From Betaproteobacteria bacterium (lineage in GTDB: Bacteria > Pseudomonadota > Gammaproteobacteria > Burkholderiales > Usitatibacteraceae), in the NCBI GenBank assembly GCA_016709665.1, contig JADJMI010000003.1, positions 62,001 to 126,000 of the forward strand: a stretch of 64,000 nt of DNA, given 5' to 3'. Under the pieces are notes generated by a model. The model was not told the origin of the DNA. It saw only the letters and a program-made list of their open reading frames with translations, and did no database searches. Of the stretch, positions 17,219 through 26,600 are shown one piece after another; positions within the stretch are counted from its first letter, which is position 1, and the number at the start of each line of letters is the position of its first letter. Both the position numbers and the translations under genes were made by a program.

Positions 17219-18001
17219 ATGAACTCACCGGCACCATCGCCCGCCGAGGCGGCACCCGCGCCCGTCGCCGAGACGGCCTGCCGCGACTGTCCGTTGCGGC
17301 CGCTGAAGCTGTTTCACGAGCCGACGGGGGAAGAACTCGAACTGGTCCAGTCGCTCAAGCGCCGCGAGCGACGCCTGGCCGCCGGCGAGTCGTTGATCCA
17401 CGAAGGCCAGACCGACGCGCCGCTCTACACGCTGCTGCAGGGCTGGGCCTTCCGCTACAAGACCCTCAGCGACGGGCGCCGGCAGATCCTCAGTTTTCTC
17501 CTGGCCGGCGACTTCATCGGCGTCCAGCAGAAGATGGGCGACGCCGCCGCCCACGGGGTCGAGACGCTCACCGACGCGCTCTTCTGCGTGTTCCAGCGCG
17601 ACGCGCTCTGGGAACTGCACCGGCGCAGCCCGATGATGGGTTTCAACGTGACCTGGCTCACCGCGCACGAGGAGTCGATGGTCGACAACACGCTGCTGTC
17701 GGTCGGCCGCCGCAGCGCCGAGGAACGCATCGCCTCGATGCTCATCCTGCTGTTCAAGCGCGCGGCCGCGCTGCAGCCCGACGCAGGCGCGGGCGGCATT
17801 CCCTTTCCGTTGACGCAGCAGCACGTCGCCGACGGCCTCGGACTGTCGCTCGTGCACACCAACAAGACGCTGCGCAAGCTCGAGCGGCGCGGCCTGCACC
17901 GCATCGCCGACGGTCGGCTCCACCTGCGCGACGTGAAGGCGATGGCCCGGTTGGCGGACCTCTACGGCGACGGCCGCCCACCGGCGCGTCCGCTGGTCTG
18001 A
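17219..18001 (+). CDS. Crp/Fnr-family transcriptional regulator
   Basis: This 260-residue regulator has a Pro/Ala-rich N-terminal tail with a single CxxC (CRDCPLRPL), a cyclic-nucleotide-binding-type beta barrel (about 40-150) and a C-terminal winged HTH (LTQQHVADGLGLSLVHTNKTLRKLERRG). The third Fnr cluster cysteine is absent, so an Fnr-type 4Fe-4S cluster is unlikely. The ligand is unknown. The ATG at 17219 is used; an in-frame ATG at 17189 is an alternative. The gene is divergent from the DUF4398 lipoprotein operon and lies 120 nt upstream of a second Crp/Fnr gene. Confidence 0.9.
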   Translation: MNSPAPSPAEAAPAPVAETACRDCPLRPLKLFHEPTGEELELVQSLKRRERRLAAGESLIHEGQTDAPLYTLLQGWAFRYKTLSDGRRQILSFLLAGDFIGVQQKMGDAAAHGVETLTDALFCVFQRDALWELHRRSPMMGFNVTWLTAHEESMVDNTLLSVGRRSAEERIASMLILLFKRAAALQPDAGAGGIPFPLTQQHVADGLGLSLVHTNKTLRKLERRGLHRIADGRLHLRDVKAMARLADLYGDGRPPARPLV

Positions 18002-18036
18002 TCGCCACCGGAACCGCGCAAACCGCGATCGGGCGC

Positions 18037-18054
18037 TTGTGTCGTAAGACACAA
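18037..18054. promoter_or_regulatory. perfect 18-bp palindrome, candidate Crp/Fnr operator
   Basis: TTGTGTC-GTAA-GACACAA is a perfect 7-4-7 inverted repeat in the gap between the two Crp/Fnr genes. A TAGATT (18076-18081) is a plausible -10 box, which would put the palindrome centre near -42 from a start site around 18088. That spacing is typical of class II activators. The half-site (TGTG...CACA) resembles Crp-family operators. Autoregulation by either neighbouring regulator is the natural guess. Confidence 0.6.
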
Positions 18055-18121
18055 CGCATCGGCCCGCCCTGCCCCTAGATTGAGTCCCATCGACCCACGG
18101 GTCATCCATGGGACTCCGATC

Positions 18122-18985
18122 ATGAACGCTTCCTGCAAGCCCCCCCCGAACAACCAGTTGCTGGCGTCGCTTCCGCCCGACGATTTCGAAGTCCTTCGAT
18201 CGAAAATCGAGTCCGTGGACCTGGAACCCCGCACGTTGCTCTACGAGGCCGGCACCGTCCTGCGCCACGTGCACTTTCCGGTCACCGCGGTCGTCTCGCT
18301 GGCTTCTCCGGTGCTGGACGGCGCCTACGCCGAGGCGGCCGTGGTCGGCTCCGAAGGCGTGGTCGGCGTATGCGCTTTCATGGGCGGCGGAAAGGCGCTG
18401 AGCAGCGCCATCGTCCAGCGGCCGGGCCTCGCCTGGCGCATGGGCGCGCGGGACATCGCCGACCTGGCACGCGACTCGCCGCCCGTGATGCAGCAGTTGC
18501 TGCGCTACACCCAGGCGCTTTTCGTGCACATGGCGCAGAGCTCGGCCTGCCACCGGCATCATGCCCTGGGCCAGCAACTGTGCCGCTGGCTGCTGCAACA
18601 CCTGGACCGACAGGCCGGCGACGAGATCCTGATGACGCATGAACGCATCGCCAGCATGCTGGGCGTGCGTCGCGAAGGGGTGAGTGCCGCCGCGCTGAAA
18701 CTGCAGCGGGAGGGTTTCATCCAGTACCGTCGCGGGCGTATCCAGGTGATCGACCGGCGCGGCCTGGAACGGGAAAGTTGCGAGTGCTACGGCGTCGTCG
18801 AGCGGGCCTATCGCCAGCTCGGCAACGGTTCGCCGGCATGGCCGCATGGCGCCCTTGCGGGGAATCCGATGGCAGGGGGTGCGGATGGACGAAACCCCGC
18901 CGGGGCGGGGTTTCGGGTGACGGCCCGGGGGCCGTCGCGGTATCTGGCGGAGAGAGAGGGATTCGAACCCTCGATGCAGGTTTAA
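18122..18985 (+). CDS. Crp/Fnr-family transcriptional regulator (C-terminal extension)
   Basis: This regulator has an N-terminal cNMP-binding-type barrel (about 25-150, ending in a long dimer helix) and a C-terminal winged HTH of the Crp_2 type (MTHERIASMLGVRREGVSAAALKLQREGFIQYRRGRI, about residues 180-215). The recognisable protein ends near residue 237 (CYGVVERAYRQL). The frame then runs on for about 50 low-complexity residues through a hairpin and 41 nt into the oppositely oriented tRNA-Ser gene. The natural stop may have been lost by an indel. A perfect palindrome lies 68 nt upstream of the ATG. Confidence 0.87.
   Translation: MNASCKPPPNNQLLASLPPDDFEVLRSKIESVDLEPRTLLYEAGTVLRHVHFPVTAVVSLASPVLDGAYAEAAVVGSEGVVGVCAFMGGGKALSSAIVQRPGLAWRMGARDIADLARDSPPVMQQLLRYTQALFVHMAQSSACHRHHALGQQLCRWLLQHLDRQAGDEILMTHERIASMLGVRREGVSAAALKLQREGFIQYRRGRIQVIDRRGLERESCECYGVVERAYRQLGNGSPAWPHGALAGNPMAGGADGRNPAGAGFRVTARGPSRYLAEREGFEPSMQV
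18891..18914 (-). terminator. hairpin downstream of tRNA-Ser(GCU)
   Basis: GAAACCCCGCC and GGCGGGGTTTC form a perfect 11-bp stem with almost no loop. On the minus strand it lies about 30 nt past the tRNA 3' end and is followed by TTTCGTCC, a weak T-rich tail. A second short inverted repeat (ACGGCCC/GGGCCGT) lies between it and the tRNA. It may also stop transcription coming from the Crp/Fnr gene on the other strand. Confidence 0.55.
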
Positions 18986-19038
18986 GCCCACATAACGCCT
19001 TAGCAGGGCGCCACCTTCGGCCACTCGGTCATCTCTCC
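18945..19038 (-). tRNA. tRNA-Ser(GCU)
   Basis: The minus strand folds as a class II tRNA. The acceptor GGAGAGA pairs fully with TCTCTCC, followed by discriminator G and an encoded CCA. The D-arm is ATGACCGAGTGGCCGAAGGT, the anticodon loop is CTGCTAA (anticodon GCT), a long variable arm follows, and the T-loop is TTCGAAT. It reads AGC/AGU serine codons. The length is 94 nt including CCA. Confidence 0.95.
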
Positions 19039-19084
19039 GGGCAAGGCGAATTCTATCACCCCCCGTTCGCACCGGGGCCGGCGC

Positions 19085-21166
19085 CTACTTCATCAGCGTG
19101 CGCGCGAAATACGTGTAGATGAAGGCGAAGGTGTAGGCGCTCTGCTGCGGCGTGGTGCCCGAGCCGTGGCCGCCCTCGGTGTACTCGAAGTAGGTGACCG
19201 GGTTCCCGGTGGACTGCATCAGCGCCGCCATCTTGCGCGCGTGGCCGGGGTGCACCCGGTCGTCCCGCGTCGAGGTGGTGATGAGCATCTGCGGGTACTT
19301 CGCGTCCTTCTTCACGTTCTGGTAGGGCGAGTACTTCGAGATGAAGGCCCAGTCCCCGGCCTTGTCCGGATCGCCGTATTCGCCCATCCAGGAGGCGCCG
19401 GCCAGGAGCTTGTGGTAACGCTTCATGTCCATGAGGGGAACCGTGGCCACCGCGGCACCGAAGAGTTCCGGGCGCTGCAGCAGCGTCGCGCCCACGAGCA
19501 GGCCACCCTGGCTGCCGCCGTAGATGCCGAGCTTCGCGGGCGAAGTCACCTTGCGCCGGATGAGGTCCTCGGCCACCGCGGCGAAGTCGTCGTGCGTCTT
19601 CTGCCGGCCTTCGCGGCGCGCCGTGAGGTTCCACTGCGGCCCGAACTCGCCGCCGCCGCGCAGGTTCGCGAGCACCCAGACGCCGCCTTTCTCGAGCCAG
19701 CCCTTGCCGATGAACGCCGAGTAGTTGGGCACCTGCGAGACTTCGAACCCGCCGTAGCCGTAGAGGATGGTGGCGTTCGAGCCGTCGAGCTTCGCGGTTT
19801 CGCGCATCACCTGGAAGTACGGGATCTTCGTGCCGTCCTTCGAGGTGGCCTCGTGCTGGGAGATCGCGAGGCCCTTCGCGTCGAAGAAAGCCGGCGTCGC
19901 CTTCATCTTCTCGCGCGCGTCCGTGCCGCCCCTGGCAAAGTAGAGCGTGGTCGGCGTGGTGAAGCCGGTGACGGACATCTGGTAGTCGTCGCTCTCGCGG
20001 CGTTCCAGCGAGGCCACCGCGATGGTGGCGAACTTCGGGGCATCCACCTCGCGCGACACCCACTTGCCGTGATCGCCGCGCCTGACCTCGTAAAGGCGGC
20101 TCTTCACGTTGTCCAGCACGTTGAGCAGCACCATCGACTTGAGCGGCGCGTAGGAGGCGAGCGAGGCGCGCGGGCCGGGCGTGAAGAGCGCCTCGAACTC
20201 GCGATCGCCCCCCAGAAAGGCCTCGAGGTCGATCGTGAGGAGCGTCCCGGACTTGAAGACGATCTTCGCGGGCGCGTAGTCCTCGCGCACGCGGACGTAG
20301 AGCTTGCGGGCCGCGATGCTCACGGCCGCGGACGGCGGCAGGTCGAGCTTCGTGAAAACGTCGCCCACCCGGACGAACGATTCGGAGACCCGCGTGGAGA
20401 TGGCGCGCGTCATCGATTCGATGCGATAGCCCTTCTCGTGCTCCACGGACGGCCAGGCGCCCATGTCTTCGGCGGATACCTCGAAGACGACGGGGGCGGC
20501 CGCCAGGGCCTGCCCGCGCGCGAGGCGCTTCACCTGCCGCGGGTAGCCCGAACGCGTCAGGGTGCCGGCGCCGAAATCTTGCGCGGCGTAGATCGTGTTC
20601 TCGTCGATCCATGCGACGCCTCCCTTCGATTCCGGCAGGCGGAAGCCGCCATCGACGAAGGCCTTCTTCGCGGCGTCGAACTCGCGGATCTCGACGGCAT
20701 CGCCGCCGCCGCGCGAGAGCGAAACGAGGCAGCGCTCGTAGGCCGGGTAGAGGCACTGGCCGCCCTTCCACGCCCACTTCTCGCCTTCGGCCGCCGAAAG
20801 CCGGTCGAGGTCCAGGACCGTCTCCCACTTCGGCTCGGCCTTGCGGTATTCCTCCAGCGTCGTGCGACGCCAGAGGCCGCGGGGGTTCTTCGCGTCCTGC
20901 CAGAAGTTGTAGTACAGCCCGCCCATCTTCGTGACCCCGGGGATGCGGTCGCGCGAGGTGGTGATGGCGGTGTAGGCGGCCAGGAGCGGCTTGAAGCCCG
21001 GGTCCGACTCGATGAGCGGCTGGCTCTTCGCGTTCTGCTCCTTCACCCAGGCCATCGCCTTGTCGCCCGAGACGTCCTCCAGCCAGAGGTAGGGATCGTC
21101 GGGCGCAGGCTGGGCGTTCACGATCGAGGCGGTGGTCATGGCGAGGGCGGCGAGGAGTCGCTTCAT
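19085..21166 (-). CDS. prolyl oligopeptidase family serine peptidase (S9)
   Basis: This 693-residue exported peptidase has a signal peptide (about 1-18, ending VNA). Its N-terminal beta-propeller gates a C-terminal alpha/beta-hydrolase domain. The catalytic triad is visible as Ser552 (GGSQGG), an Asp in the D635-D636 pair ([11 protein letters not shown]) and His667 (EGGHGSG). YGYGGFEVS and NLRGGGEFG are typical of the S9A prolyl oligopeptidase-like group. It cleaves short peptides, probably after proline, in the periplasm. Its ATG overlaps the stop of lysC as ATGA, so it is translated from the lysC message. Confidence 0.92.
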   Translation of the reverse strand: MKRLLAALAMTTASIVNAQPAPDDPYLWLEDVSGDKAMAWVKEQNAKSQPLIESDPGFKPLLAAYTAITTSRDRIPGVTKMGGLYYNFWQDAKNPRGLWRRTTLEEYRKAEPKWETVLDLDRLSAAEGEKWAWKGGQCLYPAYERCLVSLSRGGGDAVEIREFDAAKKAFVDGGFRLPESKGGVAWIDENTIYAAQDFGAGTLTRSGYPRQVKRLARGQALAAAPVVFEVSAEDMGAWPSVEHEKGYRIESMTRAISTRVSESFVRVGDVFTKLDLPPSAAVSIAARKLYVRVREDYAPAKIVFKSGTLLTIDLEAFLGGDREFEALFTPGPRASLASYAPLKSMVLLNVLDNVKSRLYEVRRGDHGKWVSREVDAPKFATIAVASLERRESDDYQMSVTGFTTPTTLYFARGGTDAREKMKATPAFFDAKGLAISQHEATSKDGTKIPYFQVMRETAKLDGSNATILYGYGGFEVSQVPNYSAFIGKGWLEKGGVWVLANLRGGGEFGPQWNLTARREGRQKTHDDFAAVAEDLIRRKVTSPAKLGIYGGSQGGLLVGATLLQRPELFGAAVATVPLMDMKRYHKLLAGASWMGEYGDPDKAGDWAFISKYSPYQNVKKDAKYPQMLITTSTRDDRVHPGHARKMAALMQSTGNPVTYFEYTEGGHGSGTTPQQSAYTFAFIYTYFARTLMK

Positions 21167-22422
21167 GGCTTCATCTTCTCCTCGACCGGCGGCTTGTCGA
21201 GCTCGAACTCGCGGTGCAGCACGCGCACGGCGAGTTCCATGTACTTCTCGTCCACCACCACCGAGGTCTTGATCTCGGAGGTCGAGATCATCTGGATGTT
21301 CACGTTCTCGCGGGCGAGCGCCCCGAACATGCGCGAGGCGATGCCCGCGTGCGTGCGCATGCCGATGCCCACGAGCGAGACCTTGGCGATGCGGTCGTCG
21401 CCGACCACTTCGCGCGCGCCCGTGGCGGGCTTCACGGTGTCGTTCAGCACCTGCATCGCCCGCTTGAATTCGTTGCGGTGGACGGTGAACGAGAAGTCCG
21501 TGAGCCCCTCGAGCGAGGCGTTCTGGATGATCATGTCCACGTCGATGTTGGCGTCGGCCACCGGGCCGAGGATCGAATACGCGATGCCGGGCTTGTCCGG
21601 CACGCCCCGCACGGTGATCTTGGCTTCGTCGCGGTTGAACGCGATGCCGGAGATGATGGCCTGTTCCATGGCTTCCTCTTCCTCGAACGTGATGAGGGTG
21701 CCCATGTCCGTCGAGTTCACGTCCGTGAACGAGGAGAGCACCCGGAGCTTCACCTTGTACTTGCCCGCGAATTCCACCGAGCGGATCTGCAGCACCTTCG
21801 AGCCCAGGCTCGCGAGCTCGAGCATTTCCTCGAACGTGATGGTGTCGAGGCGCCGCGCGTCGGGGACGAGCCGCGGGTCCGTCGTGTAGACGCCGTCGAC
21901 GTCGGTGTAGATCTGGCATTCGTCCGCCGTGAGCGCCGCCGCGATGGCGACGCCCGTGGTGTCCGAGCCGCCGCGGCCCAGGGTCGTGATGTTGCCCTTG
22001 TCGTCGATGCCCTGGAAGCCCGCGACCACGACCACGTTCCCCTCGTCGAGATCCTTGCGGATGTTCGTCTCGTCGATGGAAAGGATGCGCGCCTTGGAGT
22101 AGGCGTCGTCGGTGAGGATGCGCACCTGGAAGCCCGTGTAGCTCTTCGCCTTGAGGACGAGCCTGTGCAGGGCGATGGCGAGGAGGCCGATCGACACCTG
22201 CTCACCCGTGGAGGCGATGACGTCGATCTCGCGCGGATCGGGTTCGGGGTTCAGCTCCTTCGCGAGGCCGAGGAGCCGGTTGGTCTCGCCCGACATGGCC
22301 GAGACCACGACGACGAGCTGGTGGCCATCCTTCACGAAGCGCTCTACCCGGCGCGCGACCTCGCGGATGCGCTCGGGGCTGCCCATGGAGGTGCCGCCGT
22401 ACTTCTGGACGATGAGGGACAC
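21163..22422 (-). CDS. lysC: aspartate kinase
   Basis: This 419-residue aspartokinase phosphorylates aspartate at the entry to Lys, Met, Thr and diaminopimelate synthesis. The catalytic amino-acid-kinase domain carries KYGGTS (7-12), GRGGSDTTG and [12 protein letters not shown]. Two C-terminal ACT domains (about 265-410) give feedback control by lysine and/or threonine. The length matches the class of aspartokinase that has an internal start for a beta subunit. The start is GTG at 22422. It is followed directly by the S9 peptidase with a 4-nt overlap. Confidence 0.95.
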   Translation of the reverse strand: MSLIVQKYGGTSMGSPERIREVARRVERFVKDGHQLVVVVSAMSGETNRLLGLAKELNPEPDPREIDVIASTGEQVSIGLLAIALHRLVLKAKSYTGFQVRILTDDAYSKARILSIDETNIRKDLDEGNVVVVAGFQGIDDKGNITTLGRGGSDTTGVAIAAALTADECQIYTDVDGVYTTDPRLVPDARRLDTITFEEMLELASLGSKVLQIRSVEFAGKYKVKLRVLSSFTDVNSTDMGTLITFEEEEAMEQAIISGIAFNRDEAKITVRGVPDKPGIAYSILGPVADANIDVDMIIQNASLEGLTDFSFTVHRNEFKRAMQVLNDTVKPATGAREVVGDDRIAKVSLVGIGMRTHAGIASRMFGALARENVNIQMISTSEIKTSVVVDEKYMELAVRVLHREFELDKPPVEEKMKP

Positions 22423-22512
22423 GGTCTGGAATGCCGCTGGAAAATGACGGGGATCGAACCCCGCATTCTACCGCGCGGGCCGGGCTTGTGCAGCGCAGCA
22501 AACCCGGGTCGG

Positions 22513-23499
22513 TCAGCGCGTGTCGGTCGAGAGTACCCGCAAGTCGTCGGCGAACGCGCTCTTCACGCGCGTCTCGCGCAGCTTCGCGAGGAACTGCACC
22601 TTGATCGCGTCGTTGCCAGGCCACACGGTCTCCAGCCAGTTCATCCCCGCCGCGCCGAAGCCCGTGTACGCGTAGCGGTTCATCTCGGCGGCCACCGCCG
22701 CGAGCACGCCCGTCGCGACGTAATCGTCCCACTTGAGCTTGTCCGAGGCCCGCTGGCTCTTGATCTCGCGCAGCTTCGCCTGGATCTCCTGCGTGCGCGC
22801 CTTGCGCTTGGCGCTGGTGAATTCGCCGCAGCGGTCCTTGAGCCAGGGGTTCGCCGTAGCGGCGGGCTGCGCGCACACCGGCGGCGGTTCGCCGGGCAAC
22901 TTGCCGCGCATCAGGTCGCCCGCGAACTGGAATCGGCCCTTGGGCGAGACCTCGAGCACCACGACCGGAAAGTACGAACTGGCGTAGGGCGCGAAGACAT
23001 AGGCCGAGGTGTCGTCCGCGCTCACCATCACCGGCGTCTTGCGCCCGGGCAGGTCGACGAAGTCCGTGCCGCCCACGTTCTTCGCCGCGTACGTGGCGAT
23101 TCGCCGGGGCGCCGGCTTCACCTTGTAGGCGAAGTGCGTCGTGCAGCAGTGCGCGCCGCCGGAATAGGCCGAGAAGTGCACGTCCGGCTGGCCGTCGCCG
23201 TCGAGATCGCGGCCGAGCGAGTGCAGGGTGAGCTTCGAGGCGGGCTCGATGCCGTCCTTGTCCGTCACCTGCAGGACCGGCTTGCCCTGCTTGAAGAGGA
23301 TGAAGCGTTGCTGGGCGCCGGGCGGATCCTTCGCGCCCGGGACGCCGGCGACCACCGCCTCGAATTCCTGGTGCGCCTTCCACGAGACGGCCTCGAGGCC
23401 CTGGGATTCGAGCCAGGGCTTGGACTCCTGGGCGAAGGCGGGCAGCGCCGCGAGTGCGGAAAAAGACAAAGGCAAGGGGCGGGGCGCATGGCGTGTCAT
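22513..23499 (-). CDS. secreted protein with calcium-binding-like DxDGDG motif, unknown function
   Basis: This 328-residue protein has an N-terminal signal peptide (about 1-23, ending AFA). A central FG-GAP/VCBS-like segment, GRDLDGDGQPDVHFSAYSGGAHCC (quoted in part), has the DxDxDG calcium-loop pattern and a vicinal CC. The C-terminal third is helical and charged (KRKARTQEIQAKLREIKSQRASDKLKWDDY) and ends in a mixed domain. I do not recognise a named family. It is divergent from the subtilase gene, sharing a 179-nt intergenic region, and 90 nt upstream of lysC on the same strand. Confidence 0.7.
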   Translation of the reverse strand: MTRHAPRPLPLSFSALAALPAFAQESKPWLESQGLEAVSWKAHQEFEAVVAGVPGAKDPPGAQQRFILFKQGKPVLQVTDKDGIEPASKLTLHSLGRDLDGDGQPDVHFSAYSGGAHCCTTHFAYKVKPAPRRIATYAAKNVGGTDFVDLPGRKTPVMVSADDTSAYVFAPYASSYFPVVVLEVSPKGRFQFAGDLMRGKLPGEPPPVCAQPAATANPWLKDRCGEFTSAKRKARTQEIQAKLREIKSQRASDKLKWDDYVATGVLAAVAAEMNRYAYTGFGAAGMNWLETVWPGNDAIKVQFLAKLRETRVKSAFADDLRVLSTDTR

Positions 23500-23678
23500 G
23501 TCTCCTTCGGTTCAAGGATTCTACCGCTCCGGGGCCTAGACTTCGCCGTCGCCCGCCGACGACAGGAATGTGTTGGCACGCGGGCCGCGCTCAAGCAGAA
23601 TCGCCCCTCCAGCGCCGGGAAAACCGCACGCCGAGCCGGGCGTCGGGTTCGCCAACCAACAACGACAAGAAGAATCCC

Positions 23679-26600
23679 ATGATCCGACTGCCCCTTCCCG
23701 CCCGTTTCCTCGCCACGCTCGCGGCGACGTTCGCCACGGTCATCGGCCTGGCTCCCCTCCCCGCGGCAAGCGCCGACGCCTCCGCGATGGAAGCGAAGTC
23801 GGACCGCTACATCGTCGTGTTCCGGGAGGCGCCCCTCGCCCAGTACCGCGGCGGCGTCGCGGGAGTCCCCGTGCCGCTGTCGATGCCCGGCAAGAACCGC
23901 ATCGACGTGAAGAGCGCGGGCGCGCTCGCCTACGTGGATTACCTGCGCGGACGCCAGCAGGAAGCCGAGGCGAAGATCGGCGGGACGCTCGGCCGGGCCC
24001 TTTCGGTGCAGATGCGCACGCAGCACGCGCTCAATTCCATCGTCACGACGCTCTCGCCCGCCGAGGCCGAGGCCGTGAGGAAGATGCCCGAGGTGCTGCT
24101 GCTCGATCCCGTGCGCGATCTCCCGCTCGACACGGACGTCGGCCCCGGGCACATCGGCGCACCCGCGATCTGGAACGGGTCCGCCGCCGGCGCTTCCTTC
24201 CCCGCGCAGGGCGAAGGCATGGTGATCGGCGTCCTCGACACCGGCATCAACTTCGGCAGCCCGTCCTTCACGGCGGTCGATCCCATCGACGGCTACACGC
24301 ACGTGAACCCGCTGGGCGCGGGCGTCTTCCTCGGCTCCTGCGCGGTGGGCGGCGTCGACGCCGGCCGCTGCAACGCGAAGCTCATCGGCGGCTACGACTA
24401 CGTGTGCGGCGCGCCGACCAACGCCTGCACCACGGCAGGCCTGCGAGAGGAGGAAGGTTTCGGCGACACCAACAGCCACGGCAGCCACACGGCCTCGACC
24501 GTGGCCGGCAACCGCCGCGACGTCCTCGTCGCCGGCGTCACGCGCCGCATCCAGGGCGTCGCCCCGCGGGCCAACATCATCGCCTACGACGTCTGCTACA
24601 CCGTCGTCTCGACGGGCGGCGGGTCGTGCCCCAACACCGCCTCGGTGGCCGCCGTGAACCAGGCCGTCGCGGACGGCGTGGTCGACGCGCTCAACTTCTC
24701 CATCGGCGGCGGCGAGGCGCCGTGGACCGACGCGGTCTCGCTCGCCTTCCTCAGCGCCACGAACGCCGGCCTCTACGTCGCGACCTCGGCGGGCAACTCC
24801 GGGCCGGGCGCCAACACCATGGGCCATCACGAACCGTGGACGGCCTCGACGGCGGCCGCGCAGCACGGCCGCGCCGGCTTCTCCCCCACGCTGGCGGTCA
24901 CCGGGCCGGCCACGGTTCCGGCCAACCTCACGGCCATCCTGTTGACCGAGGGCGGCGGAGGCACCGCGTTCAGCGCGACCTTTCCGGGATCGACGCGCCT
25001 CATCGCGAGCCCGGGCTTCGCGACGACGTCGGACGGCTGCGCGGCGTACCCCGCGTCCACTTTCGCGGGGGCCATCGCGATCGTGAACCGCGGCACCTGC
25101 AGTTTCTCGATCAAGGTCAACAACGCGTCCGCCGCGGGCGCCGTCGCCGTGATCATCGCGAACAACACCGCCGGCGCCTTCGCCATCTCCGTGCCGGGCA
25201 CGACGGTCCCGGCCTTCGCCGTCGTGCAGGCGGACGGCCTCGCGCTCGCCGCCTTCGCCGCGGCCAATCCGGCGACGGCGACGGCGACGATCCCCTTCCC
25301 GGCCACCGTCGTGCCGAACGTGCCGGACGTTCTCGCCTCCTTCAGTTCCCGCGGCCCGGCGGCAGGGCTCGACCTGCTCAAGCCCGACGTCACCGCGCCC
25401 GGCGTCAATATCCTCGCGGTCCTCGCCGGCACGACGATCACCGGCTCCGAGCAGTTGACGGGCCTGCTGAGCGGCACGTCCATGGCCTCGCCGCACAACG
25501 CCGGCTCCGCGCTCCTGCTGCGCCAGTTGAAGCCCTCCTGGACGCCGATGGAAGTGAAGTCCGCGCTCGAGATGACCACGACGCGTGACGTCCTCAAGGA
25601 AGACGGCGTCACCGCCGCCACGCCCTTCGACATGGGCGGCGGGCGCATCCGCGTCGACCGCGCCGCCAACGCGGGCCTCGTGATGAACGAGACGCTGGCG
25701 AACTTCCAGGCCGCGGACCCGGCCATGGGCGGCAACCCCGCCAACCTCAACCTGCCGAGCTTCGCGAAGAACAGTTGCGTGGGCGAATGCCAGTTCACGC
25801 GCACCCTGAGGAGCCCGCTCGCCGTCTCGAAGACATGGGAGGCGGGGGTCACGGGCCTCGTGGGCACCGTGTCGCCGTCGAGCTTCACCTTGGCGCCCGG
25901 CGGCACGCAGGTCATCACCGTCACCCTCGACACGAGCGCGATCCCGCCCGACGGCGTTTTTCGCTTCGGATGGGTGGAGCTGCAGCCCCAGGACGGCACC
26001 GTCGGCGACAAGCTCACGATGCCCCTCGCGATCAAGGTGCCGCCGGCGGTGATCGCGCTCACGCCGGCTTCGCAGGACGTCGCGATCTTCGAAGGACAGA
26101 CGGGCACCGCGTCCTTCGCCATCGGCAACGCGGGCGGCTCAGGGCTCACGTACACCGTGAGCGCGACGGGACAGGGCACCACGACCATCGTCAACACCGA
26201 CAACACGGGTGTTGCGAGCGGCTTCCGCGGCACGCTCTTCACGGACCCCGGGACGGCGGGCAACAACGCGCAGCTCTCCGCCGACGATTTCACGATCGCC
26301 GTGCCAACCACGATCACCAGCCTGTTCGCGCAGGGCTTCGTCGTCTCGGGCGCGGCGCTCGGCACCGTGGCCTCGAACCTCACCTGGTCGATCTATCCCG
26401 ACAACGGCGCCGGGCTTCCGGCCGGAAACCCCATCCAGTCGCCGGGCACGGCCTCCTGGACGTACACGGCGTCCCCCGCCTCGTCGGGCGTATCGACCGT
26501 CGGCAACTTCATCACGCTGGATCTCCCCGCCGCGGGGCAGAACGTGACGCTCCCGCCCGGCCGGTACTGGGTCATGGTCTACACGACATCGAGCTTCGCG

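Noticed and set aside
17219..18001. Oxygen-sensing Fnr identity for the first Crp/Fnr regulator
   Set aside because: Only one CxxC is present near the N-terminus; the spacing for a four-cysteine Fe-S cluster is not met.
22440..22470. GCGGGG-TTCGAT-CCCCG on the minus strand upstream of lysC, resembling a tRNA T-arm
   Set aside because: No matching acceptor, anticodon or D-arm is present and the loop is one base short; it is a chance or unrelated hairpin.
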